A DNA stretch of 64,000 bases from assembly GCA_010909165.1 (NCBI GenBank), contig MU008169.1, positions 1,798,001-1,862,000 of the forward strand. Reading direction: 5' to 3'. The notes below the pieces were generated by a model. The model searched no databases and was not told the DNA's origin. It was given only the letters and a program-made list of their open reading frames with translations. The stretch comes from Anthoceros angustus (lineage: Eukaryota > Streptophyta > Anthocerotopsida > Anthocerotales > Anthocerotaceae). Position numbers and translations under genes: made by a program. Below are positions 1-10,219 of this stretch, in pieces (the first letter of the stretch is position 1; every line of letters begins with the position of its first letter).

Positions 1-2215
1 ATGACGCGACAATCTTCCATGCCATGTCAGTAATTTCACAACCTAGTTAAGCTGTCAATCTACAAACGTATAAATATATATTTTTATATTTTGAGGTTGT
101 AAAATGCCTTGTATAAGATCTGCGATTCTTGTTGTGGACGCCGTTGGATTTATATTGGAGTCTGCTTATAGCTTCGGCCGTAACGCATTATCATGGATCA
201 GGATAATTTCTAGGGAGGTGACATGACAACATCCGGCTCTATGACGAGCAATTGGAGGAAAGAAGGTAATATTTATGTCCTAAGTACGAGTTGGGAGTCC
301 GGATTCTCCATCTTACGAGCATCATTTTATTGTGACACAAGATTTGGTGAAGAATTTGGGTGATGTGCAAGCTATTTGCAATTCTTGCTTAGAAGAAATG
401 CATAAAACAAATGTGTAGAAGCTTGCCTTAACTCTATCAGAAAGGTTTTTGAACCAAAATGAAAGTTGTTCCTATACCTTCTGCATTTTATGATTTTCCT
501 TTTCCAACTTTGCAACATCATCCTGCAACTTTGTAACTTCATCCTTCTATGTCAACCGAGGCGGGGTGAGGCGAGAAAAAGGGAGTGGTTGGACATACCA
601 AGTTGTCGTTTGAGAAGAGGGCAATGGACTCGGTCGTCATTCTGTGCACAGTTTTGAAACCTTGGACCAAGCATTCCATGGAGCTTCTTAAGGAGTTTAC
701 AGACATTGCGGCGAAGAAATTCACGGCCATCATTAATAGAGAAGTTGACTGCTCTTGTTTTTGCAATTGTTACAGGATTAAGAATGCCCGAGTTCGGAAT
801 TATCTTAAAATTTTTGGATTGCAAACGCGGATTCGTGGGAGCAGTGACGCAAACTTGAGGCATCCATATATCTGTCTCAACCGTGCACTGAAATATCCTA
901 GTGACATGGGCAGTTTGGAAATATGAGCGGGGAGGAGGTGAGTAGCCCTGACAACAGCAGCAACCTGTGGTAGAGGCATGGAGGGCGAAGAACGGGACAG
1001 CTGGCACAAACAACAATGGGAGGAATGAGGCCAAAGCCTTCAACAAGAAATGAACAAAGCAGAGTGGGCCCGGGGTATGACCCATAGGATGCGGAGAGTC
1101 GATGGGCAAGGCGAAATGGGCTTCAAAGCATGCCTAACTTTTAGGGGAATCAAAGCGAAGCAAGTTAGCTGACAGGCCGTGGATGTATTTTCATGGTTTT
1201 TGTCAGTAGTCGTTGTAATGTCGATGTTGTGTGTATAGAGTCCATGACAACAATGAGGAAGAGGGAAGGGGCAAGGAGGAGGCCATGACAATGGTGGAGC
1301 CTGTGCTCTACACTGAGATTAAGACCCTCATAAATGATGGAGAATAATGCTTGGCAGTTGTGTACAGTTCTAGCCAAAGGAGAAAAGAGGTCGGCGTCCG
1401 CAGGGCAAGCAAGCGGTTGAAAGGCATTAGGCGCTTGAAATCCATCCAAGTCGGAGGGCAGAGCATAGAAGGAGTACAAAGGAACTTAAGGACTCAAGGA
1501 TCATGGAGGTGGCTCACGAGTGAGAGAGAAGTGCTCAAAAGCTGCAGCACCATCCTTTCCGGCTTCCCACTGCAGTTAAAGGAGTGAAGACATCTTTGAC
1601 AAGCGTGGTACTAAGCATGTGATGTTGCCTGCGTAGCTGTGGGCATCCAAATTGTATTCGGTTATGGCTGTACTTACAGATTTTTTTTTATCTATTGGAG
1701 TTATTTCAAGACCACCATTGTGAGGAATGCAATTTCCTAACATTATTCAATGCACAAAAACGACCACCTGTTGAGAAAACTAATGTTTCGTATCAAGCAT
1801 GCTACATGGGAATTAGTATGTGAGATCGGAAATTTGTGCTCCATATTGCGAATCTGTTTTTCGAAACACTGAAGATTCTAATTCATTTTCATGCCTTGCA
1901 ATCTGCAAGCAGATTCCAGCGGACAAACACGTTACAGCCTCCTGTTTTTTTACAACACGGCTCAGAATCGCATCATAAATATACCAATGGAATCCTCCTG
2001 AGGTCGTTAGAACGTCCTCTCGTGGAGCCGTTGTTTCATTGATTAGGCCAGTTAGCTCTGGGTACATGAGATCAGGTTGGAATTGCCGAACAGGTCACGA
2101 CTCTGAATCCTCCCAGCAAAAATTTGCTTCCGAGCCTACGGGCAATTCAGCAAGGAGAATCCCTTCATGAGCAAAGGCCTGGTGGAAGCTGATCCTTCTC
2201 CTTTTGTAGTGCGAC
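1..2215. other. No recognisable gene
   Basis: I see no conserved domain in this stretch. Several open frames of 60-185 codons occur on both strands (for example one at 585-926 on the plus strand and overlapping frames at 552-1479 on the minus strand). They overlap each other, lack family motifs and have no obvious splice partners. The 3' end, roughly 2090-2215, probably includes the promoter and 5' UTR of the PPR gene that follows. Confidence 0.4.
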
Positions 2216-5203
2216 TTGCAAAAGTGCGTGGTTGCATTATTCGCCAAACGCTTTTCCCAGCTATGGCTGTGTGTGTGCCTGGAGGTTGGCATGGCTGTTT
2301 TCAGGTTGGCAGGTGTTTTAAGAAAGGCTCCTGCTCACGTGACTTGCCGCTGCTGCTCGACTGGTTGGGAGTATCGGGAGGTCCTCTGGCCAGACTGGAG
2401 CGTGCCGGACGATCGTGGCACAGGAGGAGGGGGATACGAAAGAAGAAGGTGGGACGTAACGGCCGAGACAGTAACCAAACTGTGTGAGCAAGGCCAGCTG
2501 AATGAGTCTGTTGGAGCGCTGGGAGTTCTGGTGCAGACGGACTGCTGTATTTCCAAATCTCTCTTCTATGTGGTCCTACAGGAATGTATGGCTAAGAAGG
2601 ATCTCGCTGTGGGTCGGAGAGTTCACGCTTTGGCCGTGAAGAAGGGGTTCGAGTCGGATACTTTTTTGTGCAACCACTTCCTGCGAATGTATGTCTCTGA
2701 GGCCAGGTTTGAAGAAGCTATGGAGGTGTTCAATCTGGTTGCCAAACCAGATGCGTTCACGTGGTCTGCCATAATTTCTGCCCATGTCAAGCACGGGCAA
2801 TATAAGCAGGCCTTACAGCTGTATCAACGCATGCGCAGGTGGAGTAGTGTAAAGCCGGATGGTCATGTGTTTGTAGCAGCCCTTCAGGCTTGTGCAAGGG
2901 CATCGGACCTGGTATCTGGGCAGCAGGTGCATGCTGATGTCTCGGCCAGTGGCGTTGCCCCTAGCTTGCACGTTTGTAGTGGCTTGGTAGACATGTATGC
3001 CAAGTGTGGCAGCTTGGAAGACGCTCGAAGAGTGTTTGATGGAATCGGGATCGGGGTAAGAGATGTGGTTACGTGGAATGCCATGATAGCAGGCTATTCC
3101 CAGCAGGGGATGGGGGAGGAAGCTCTTCGTCTCTACGATGCTATGCAAGAAGAAGGCACCGTTGTACCCAATTCCGTGACATTTGCGTGCCTCCTGCAGG
3201 CATGTGCAAGTGTGGGTACCCCGGCTTTGGAGAAGGGGAAGCGACTTCATGCGCAAATTACTCAATTAGGGCTTGAATCTCGTGGGTTGGCAGCCAGCAG
3301 TCTGGTTAACATGTATGCAAAGTGTGGCAGCTTGGAAGACGCCCGGAATGTGTTTGATGGGCTTTGTGAAAAAGATGTGGTGACGTGGAATTCCATGATA
3401 GCTGGGTATTCCCAGCAGGGAATGGGACAGGAAGCCCTGCGTCTCTGTGATGCCATGCAAGGAGAAGTCACTGCTGTACCTACTTCTGTGACATTTGTCT
3501 GCCTTCTCCAAGCGTGTGCGAGTGTGGGGGCCCCAGCTTTGGAGAAGGGGAAGCAGCTTCATGCACAAATCATAGAACAGGGGCTTCAAGGCTGTGCGTT
3601 CATAGCCAGTAGTTTGGTAAACATGTATGCAAAGTGTGGCAGCTTGGAACACGCTGCAATAGTGTTTCACGGGCTTGGTCAAAAGGATGTGGTGATGTGG
3701 AGTGCCATGATAGCAGCATATTCCCAGCTGGGCATGGTGGAGGAAGCTCTTCGGCTTTACAGAAACATGCAAGAAGAAGGCACGGTGCCACCTGACGATG
3801 TCACATTTGTGTGCCTCTTGCAGGCCTGTGCCAGTGTAGGCACCCTGGCTTTGGAGATGGGCAGGCAACTTCATGCACAGATTAGGGAAGGACCACATCA
3901 AGGTCATGTCCTCGTCTCCAACAGTTTGATAAGTATGTATGCAAAGTGCGGCAGCTTGGAAGATGCTCAATGTGTGTTTGCTGGACTTACACAAAAAGAC
4001 GTGGGGACGTGGAATGCCATGATAGCAGGGTATTCCCAGGAGGACAAGGGGCATCAAGCCTTTCATCTTTACAATGCTATGCAAGAACAAGGCCGGGCTT
4101 TGCCTGATTCTGTGACTTTTGTGTGCCTCCTGCATGCATGTGAGAGTTTGGGTGATGGGGCTCTCGAGAAGGGAAAGCAGCTTCATGAACAAATCAGAGC
4201 ACATGGACATCAAGCCGATATGTCTGTAGCCAACAGTTTGGTAAACATGTATGTAAAGTGTGGAAGCTTGGACGATGCTCGAAGAGTGTTTGATGGACTT
4301 AGTCAGAAAGATGTGGTGATGTGGAATGCTATGATAGCAGGATATTCGCAGCAGGGCATGGGGCAGGAGGCTTTTCATCTTTTCAATGCCATGCAAGAAG
4401 GAGGCATGGCTTCACCTGATTCTGTGACATTTGTTTGCCTCCTGCAGGCATGTGCATGTGTGGGAGCTTTGCATGTGGGAAGGCAGCTTCATGCACAGAT
4501 TAAAGAACAAGGGCTTCATGCTGATGTGCTTATAGCGACCAGTTTGATAAACATGTATGGCAAGTCTGGCAGCATGGTTGATGCAGAGCAGGTCTTCGAG
4601 GCATTGCCCAAAAGAGACGTTGTTGCATGGAATGCACTGATTGCAGGCTACACCCTTCAAGGAGACAGTGAAGTGGTCTTTGATTTGTTTCAGAAAATGA
4701 CGAAGAGTGGCCTAAAGCCCGACAGCAGCACATTCCTTAGTGTACTGACAGTATGCAGTCATAAGGGTCTAGTGAATAAGGGGCAAGAGTACTTTGAGGC
4801 TGCGAGCAAACACAGTGGGGCCACTCCCACGATGGAGCACTACACATGCATGGTGGATCTCCTGGGTCGTGCAGGGCAGCTGAAAGAGGCACTAGCTTTG
4901 GTAAGCACAATGCCTGGACATCCTGATGCTGCAGTTTGGCACAATGTACTCGGTGCCTGTCAAAAGTGGAGCAACGTGGAGATGGGACAACATGCTCTTC
5001 ATGAAGCACTGAAGCTAGACAAGAAAGCTGCCACAGCATACGTGGTGATGTCGAACATATACACCAGTGCCCAGATGTGGGAGCAGGCACGGGAGATGCA
5101 TGCAAGGAGAATACGAATGAGGGCGTGGAAGAAGCCAGGCCAGAGCTGGTGGACAGACATGAACGGCTTGGTGCATAGCTTTCTGGTTGGACCTCAGGCG
5201 TGA
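2216..5203 (+). CDS. PLS-class PPR protein with E/E+ end, no DYW domain
   Basis: Single-exon gene of up to 995 codons; a second in-frame ATG at 2291 gives 970 residues and also begins with a basic, targeting-like leader. From about residue 80 it consists of P, L and S pentatricopeptide repeats. The L motifs carry the signature MYAKCGSLEDA and the following motif reads KDVVTWNAMIAGYSQQG. The ~105-residue PLS triplet recurs about six times with unusually high similarity. The C terminus has the E block (MEHYTCMVDLLGRAG, then AAVWHNVLGAC) and a shortened E+ (SW..., VHSFLVG), then stops before any DYW deaminase. By family knowledge such proteins bind organelle RNA sequence-specifically, often for C-to-U editing with a DYW partner in trans. 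Targeting to plastid or mitochondrion is inferred from the leader. The partial gene at 62.8 kb is a paralogue sharing the first ~200 residues after the leader. Confidence 0.93.
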   Translation: MQKCVVALFAKRFSQLWLCVCLEVGMAVFRLAGVLRKAPAHVTCRCCSTGWEYREVLWPDWSVPDDRGTGGGGYERRRWDVTAETVTKLCEQGQLNESVGALGVLVQTDCCISKSLFYVVLQECMAKKDLAVGRRVHALAVKKGFESDTFLCNHFLRMYVSEARFEEAMEVFNLVAKPDAFTWSAIISAHVKHGQYKQALQLYQRMRRWSSVKPDGHVFVAALQACARASDLVSGQQVHADVSASGVAPSLHVCSGLVDMYAKCGSLEDARRVFDGIGIGVRDVVTWNAMIAGYSQQGMGEEALRLYDAMQEEGTVVPNSVTFACLLQACASVGTPALEKGKRLHAQITQLGLESRGLAASSLVNMYAKCGSLEDARNVFDGLCEKDVVTWNSMIAGYSQQGMGQEALRLCDAMQGEVTAVPTSVTFVCLLQACASVGAPALEKGKQLHAQIIEQGLQGCAFIASSLVNMYAKCGSLEHAAIVFHGLGQKDVVMWSAMIAAYSQLGMVEEALRLYRNMQEEGTVPPDDVTFVCLLQACASVGTLALEMGRQLHAQIREGPHQGHVLVSNSLISMYAKCGSLEDAQCVFAGLTQKDVGTWNAMIAGYSQEDKGHQAFHLYNAMQEQGRALPDSVTFVCLLHACESLGDGALEKGKQLHEQIRAHGHQADMSVANSLVNMYVKCGSLDDARRVFDGLSQKDVVMWNAMIAGYSQQGMGQEAFHLFNAMQEGGMASPDSVTFVCLLQACACVGALHVGRQLHAQIKEQGLHADVLIATSLINMYGKSGSMVDAEQVFEALPKRDVVAWNALIAGYTLQGDSEVVFDLFQKMTKSGLKPDSSTFLSVLTVCSHKGLVNKGQEYFEAASKHSGATPTMEHYTCMVDLLGRAGQLKEALALVSTMPGHPDAAVWHNVLGACQKWSNVEMGQHALHEALKLDKKAATAYVVMSNIYTSAQMWEQAREMHARRIRMRAWKKPGQSWWTDMNGLVHSFLVGPQA

Positions 5204-5460
5204 AGCAAGGCTGAAACAGCTTTCTTCCAAAATGAATCAAGGCGGGACTTGTCGCCAGCAGACATGCAATGTGGTTGGTGATAAGAGGGTTCCTGGCGTG
5301 AAGCAAGGCACGCAGCCCGGCTGAAACAGGTTTCCTCTACAATGATTTCAGGGGGCATTCGTCACCACAGACATTTCTGGCTGATGATAAGAAGTACCCC
5401 AGCGTGAGGAATGCTGACAAGTTTTTCTTTCAAGGGATTGTCGCCACAGCCTGCATGCAT
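5199..5460. repeat. Three degenerate ~100-bp tandem units at the PPR 3' end
   Basis: Units start near 5199, 5297 and 5400. Each begins with a version of GCGTGAAGCAAGG, continues with GCTGAAACAG and a pyrimidine tract, then a GTCGCCA-CAGACATG-like core and GATGATAAGA. The third copy is the most diverged. The PPR stop codon TGA lies inside the first unit. Confidence 0.6.
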
Positions 5461-6440
5461 GCTCATTGTTTCGCACTACTTGGTGGAGATTTTGAAGTTC
5501 ATCACTCAGTTTGGAGTGAGCCCAGATGTGGAAGCACCTGGTACCCCGGAACCCACCAGCAAGATTATCTGGGCCTACGTATTTCACTGAAGATCCCCAG
5601 CCCACAGTCAGGCTGATTGAGGGATAGGTAGCAGGAGAAATTTGCCCCCCATGGTGGTCCGGGTTCGATACCGTCTCTGAGCAACCGTCTCTCAGGCTCA
5701 GAGCTACGTGGCTATAATTCTTTTTAGGAAGCGCTGTATACATCTAGATCGTTGAATATACAACCTATAATACATTATTTTGCTTCCCTCGTCCAAAAGG
5801 GATCCAACGTCCGCAGCTCCCGAAAACGGCGCAACCACGTAGCATTGCGTCGGACCCGTTGCGGGATTCCCGTTCCGTTACTCTCTCCACTTCCCCCAAC
5901 TCTCCCTTACCTCTACTCAGTGGCAGATTTTGAGCCGCGTGGTCACCCTAGTGACGCGAATCCATTCGCTCTCACATTCAGCCTATGAGAGGAATGCAGG
6001 TGAAACCTTGAGAGTGAATTGAGGGGTGAAACCTTCCAAGTTGCTCGGAAACTGCATGAGCCATGTCAGGAAAGGACAAGCTGTTGAATATTGAGCACAT
6101 TTGCCCTGAGCAGCTGCACTGAACATCTAAGAAAAGCATACTGTGGGCTTGTACATCTTGCAACCTTGTGATCACCGCTGGTTCTTCCCTCCAGCGGACA
6201 CAGCAACCTCTGCCTCTTACTGTCCTCAGACGCGACTCTACTGCATCGCGCCCTTGGATTCGGATCACTAGCTATGAGCGGAACAAGTCCACTCTGGTTG
6301 TGAATCCATTCACTCTCACACCCAGCCCGCCAAGATGACAAAAATTATTGAGCCATTTGACCCAGGGCTCAACAGAGTGTACATGAACAGTCTTGATACA
6401 AACCGTGCACAATGCTTCTAAATGAAGTTGCTGGCGAGGG
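5461..6440. other. Intergenic; possible tRNA-like B box
   Basis: No gene recognised. At 5655-5668 the plus strand reads GGGTTCGATACCG, a good match to the pol III B-box consensus, but no matching A box or acceptor stem is visible, so a decayed SINE is more likely than a tRNA. The rest is the 3' flank of the minus-strand ERD2-like gene. Confidence 0.3.
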
Positions 6441-7988
6441 TTACACAACTCCGGAAGGCAGCCTGACCATCATCTGACCGTCCATGTGACTGTTTCCAGA
6501 AACCAGCAACAAGTGAGAGGGTTCCGCGACCGAGACACACGGCAAAAGTGCATGAAGTGATGTGACCAAAACACCAGCTTTACCTTTTTACATAGTAGTA
6601 GCAGAAATCAGCCAAGATCAATGTCTGTACGAGTTCGGACAGCAGAACCATAGACGGCCAAAGGCCGTATCCCAGAGCTGCCAACAAATCGCTCTCGCTG
6701 TCCAAACCCTGGCGCAGAAACACAAGTCAGACATAAAAGAACTACGGCGTGCTGATTGTTGCATCAACCTTGCTCAGCGACCCAACAAGGAAGAAATTAT
6801 AATCACTGACCTGGAGAATCCAGTGTGCACAGCTCAGAAACCGTGCCATTCCAAGAGCAAATACATAATGAGCAGTGAACGGCTCAACGACCTGATGCAT
6901 GAGCACGACGAGAGAACAACGTTGAACCAGTCCATTAAGCGGCAATCAAAAACCAAATGCTCGTACTGGCAAGTCCTGTTGCACATCACTACTCAGAGGC
7001 AATGCACTCCAAACCCACCCTCGTATTCTGCATGACGCGAAGTTGAGGCAAAACCGAAACTGCTTCCAAATATACACAGAAGGCCCACAAAATTCTATTG
7101 ACGATGTGGTGGGTCGTTCCAGGATGAATCAAGAAGGCCACAACAGCACATGGTACGAGCTGTGAAGGTGAAACACACCAGCAGATAGTTAGAAATCTTG
7201 CATCAACTATCACTCAAAACACAACTGCTCCAGCCGTAGAACCATGTCAAAGGTACCCCGCCACCCAGTGAATTCAACAATTGCCTTCAAATTCAGTCAT
7301 CTTAGCGGACATGAGATGAGAATCAGCAGAAAACCCTTACCACATAGTAGATGGGCAGATTGTCGAGATCCTCCATGTGGGTTGACTTAAGTCTAAATCG
7401 AATTGTATAAATTACCCACAAAGTAGTCACAAGAGTCGCTGAGTCCAGGACTGTGTGAATATCCTTTTCCATCACTAAACTACAATAGAGCCTCACAGCC
7501 AAAAAGATTGCGGTGAGTTCTTGTGATTTCAACGAAAGCCCTGCCAGACACATGTCAGAATAAGTGGATTAGCCTTAACGAAACAGAAAATCGAGCCACC
7601 ACAATAGAGCCACTAGACATAATCTTTTCCTGGTTACCAGGACTAAACACCACCCACCCCAGGTGCCAGTCCTGCTGACCTAAATCAGTGTCACCAGGAG
7701 ATCCCCAGCGATATCCCTGTGCTGAACACGAAAGCAAACATGAAAACAGGAGAGCTAACCTGCACAAGTCCGCTGCTTTAGGAGTTTGTAGATCAGGAAC
7801 GCAATTCCGATAGAGTGGGTGGCCTCAGCGGCAACAAACAAGTTGTCGTGGTCCCGCACGACAAACCTGAGGAACACGAGCGCCAAAATACCTCCAAGCA
7901 CCGCCAGAACTGTTTTCACCTTAGGTGGCTGGCGGTTGAACCATAGCACCAGCGCTTGCAAGGGATTTTGAGTCCTCCTCACAGCCAT
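6441..7988 (-). CDS. ERD2-like (ER lumen protein-retaining receptor family)
   Basis: Six exons on the minus strand: 7988-7760, 7540-7341, 7159-7019, 6891-6811, 6708-6584 and 6489-6441. They sum to 825 nt, 274 residues, with GT-AG introns and phases that fit. The start gives MAVRRTQNPLQALVLWFNRQ, then a hydrophobic segment. Family-typical blocks follow: DHDNLFVAAEATHSIGI, the AGLSLKSQELTA block, IHTVLDSATLVTTL, HHIVNRILWAFCVYLEAVSV, PFTAHYVFALG, ALGYGLWPSMVLLSE and a C terminus RLPSGVV. This is the plant-specific ERD2-like branch, about 270 residues with an extra N-terminal helix compared with classical ERD2. It is a multi-pass ER/Golgi membrane protein related to receptors that retrieve K/HDEL cargo; whether this branch binds HDEL is not settled by the sequence. 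The ATG overlaps a run of GCT triplets in the 5' flank. Confidence 0.95.
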
Positions 7989-8681
7989 GGCTGCTCCTGC
8001 TGCGGCTGCTGCTGCTGCTGCTATTCAACAGACCTCACTAGAGTGCCTGAACTTCAGGGAAGCTCAACAGACATTCAAGGACGACAAATCCCTGGGAAGC
8101 GCACACCAACCCCACGAACTGCCTGTTGCGATCCCCACAATCGCACTGCCAAACCCCGTGAGACGTCCCGCAATAGAATGTTTACTCTGTTACCAAGGTG
8201 GAAAGGTTCGCGTAGCTTCAGTACCTCGGAGAGACACAGACTCAAAACAAAAGCTCTTACCTTGTAGAGGCACTGTAGATGTGTTACCTACCTACCCACC
8301 TAAATGTGCACGTTTGCGCAAGCAACCGGAGATATAAGATGGCAGCAGGTACCTATTATATAGGTACCTAGACCCTTTCTGACTAGGAGTTTTCCGATAT
8401 AGGTGTATGGGAAAGGAAAACTCCTTAATTGCAACCTTATTCCCTTCAATACCTAAAATGGACACACTGAAATAAAAAAGTTTTTCCATAAATAATTTTA
8501 GAAAAATAGATCAGAACGTTTAACACAATAATGTAGGGAGGGTCTACAGACTGAGGAGTCCGGGCATGGTAGCTTCCACTGGGGATAAAAGTCACTCCGC
8601 CTAGTAAAGTGCTATGTACCAGACGGAATATATGGCTAATGAGGTGGCTAATAACCTAGCCTCAAACAGGGATGCTGTAAG
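7989..8681. other. Intergenic between ERD2-like and zinc-finger genes
   Basis: Begins with a GCT/GCG trinucleotide run (7989-8020), which would be CAG-type in the ERD2-like 5' UTR. Two small hairpin candidates are visible: a near-palindrome GGTACCTATTATATAGGTACC at 8348-8369, and a stem GGAGTTTTCC / GGAAAACTCC with its arms near 8386 and 8416. No coding sequence is supported. Confidence 0.4.
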
Positions 8682-9755
8682 CTAGTCTTGCGACGAGCTC
8701 AATCCTTGAATGTAAAGATGAGGAGTGGCAGATGCGTCGCTCTCCTCTGGCTCTGGGGAGAAAGCTCCACAAACCTGAGACTCCACATGCTGGATCAAGG
8801 AAGAAAGCACTGTGGAACAAACCAGACCGAGCATGTCAAAAAGCTGCACAAGTCGGCTCAAAGCGACACAAATCCTGCATGTGAATGTCACGGCTTTGGG
8901 AAGATGAGTGCGGCTTACAGATGCATGTGAGGCCACACTTCTTGCATCGAAATTCCTGCGACTCGTGAGCAGGCGAATTGAGGTGCTGATTTAACGCCGT
9001 AAGGGACTGAAACACCGCATCGCAGAGACAGCATCTGAATCCGAATCCATCGAATGCTGCCTCTGTAGCGGCGTAAGTGATTTTTGTCGAGGTCTCCGGT
9101 CTGCAAGTCGTTAACTAGCACCGGCGCGTCAGTGTTTGACGAGGCGCGTCACCAGCTCCTGGAATGACAACTTCACAGTCAGGCTATTAGCGGAACAGAA
9201 CGGCATTGAGCTTGCCTATCACTGATTTGTGGACAGTCAAGCCGGGGCACGGTGAGCAGGTTGATTTTTCCTGACTTGATCTCCCAGTTGCGCACGCCTG
9301 CGACAATCTGCTCCAGCGTGATATCTACGCAGGCCCGAGACTCGACCTGTTGACAGAGCATTTGAAACACATGAGAAGAGACAATGCTCCAGGTACAATC
9401 ACATTGCTGACATTGCCTGGGATGCATCGTGGCTTCAAGTTGCGCCCCTGAGGCCCCAAACCTTCGTTCAATATTCAATTCACATTTTCTAAATGAACAA
9501 CGCGCAGGAAGGAAGGCTCACATGCATAGTGCATGCAGAAGCAGACTTGAAAGCTCGAGAGCAATTAGGGCACTTTATCTTCTTGGCGTCGTGCACGGCG
9601 GACTCGAGGTGGCGGGTAAGAGCATCAGCTGTCTTGAAATTCCTGTAACAAATTTCACATCGGTGCGGCTGCAGAATCGCCAAGTCCAGCGGCAACTGCA
9701 TGCAGTCACCGATTGCCGCAGCATCCCAAGGATCACAATCCCACTCTGCCTCCAT
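8682..9755 (-). CDS. C2H2 zinc-finger protein, four fingers
   Basis: Minus-strand model with exons 9755-9522, 9346-9223, 9062-8919 and 8809-8682, summing to 630 nt and 209 residues. Four C2H2 units are visible. The first is CEICYRNFKTADALTRHLES with a second H in SAVH. The second is CPNCSRAFKSASACTMH, completed across the intron by VESRAC. The third is CCLCDAVFQSLTALNQH with NSPAH. The fourth is CKKC...SLIQHVESQVC, its finger split precisely by the last intron. The fungal/plant-like HVES-x-C spacing and the LTALNQHL...SPAH block support the call. An acidic Ser/Glu tail follows (SPEPEESDAS). Role is unknown; nuclear or RNA/DNA binding is inferred from the fingers. The second intron uses GTGATAGG as donor, which I chose because it restores phase. 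Confidence 0.82.
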
Positions 9756-10219
9756 CTCAGGTGTGGTGCGGCAAATGTAGGCTGGATAATGCTACAAATG
9801 TGCTCGGGCAGCTGCCAGGCTTCAAGAAGGAGAAGCCCGCCCGCGCTACGGAGAACATCAGTCCTGATCGGTCAATTTGCCCGACTTCTGACACAACCCA
9901 TGGGAAGAAAGATGAGTACTGGACATAAAAGAGGCGGGGCGCAAATGCCACCTAGGCCAGAAGAAGGGCCTGTACTCACTGTCAACAGGACAGGGAGTGG
10001 TCTTCTTGATTTCTAGCCTTGTTAATTTAATTTGAGATAAAGATCGCCGTCACACATAGCTGGCTGGCTATACGGGCCATGGCAGGGACCTGTTTACACA
10101 ACCTGCCAAGGTACATACTGCATGTCCTCATCCTGACATCCAGACAGACCTGTACAGCCAATGATGAGACCTATGTAATTTCTTCATGCGAGGCCCCTGC
10201 TAATGTACCTTCCACGATG
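9756..10219. other. Intergenic between zinc-finger and NodGS genes
   Basis: Nothing recognisable. It holds the 5' flank of the minus-strand zinc-finger gene and the 3' flank of the minus-strand NodGS gene; short open frames here have no family resemblance. Confidence 0.4.

Noticed and set aside
3266-4396. Long minus-strand open frame opposite the PPR repeats
   Set aside because: Shadow frame produced by the repeated PPR codons on the plus strand.
5640-5720. tRNA gene at GGGTTCGATACC
   Set aside because: B-box-like only; no matching D-arm, anticodon arm or acceptor stem.
7987-8337. Plus-strand open frame beginning MAAPAAAAAAAAIQQT
   Set aside because: It is antisense to the 5' end of the ERD2-like gene; the Ala run is a GCT repeat in that gene's leader, and no family match is visible.
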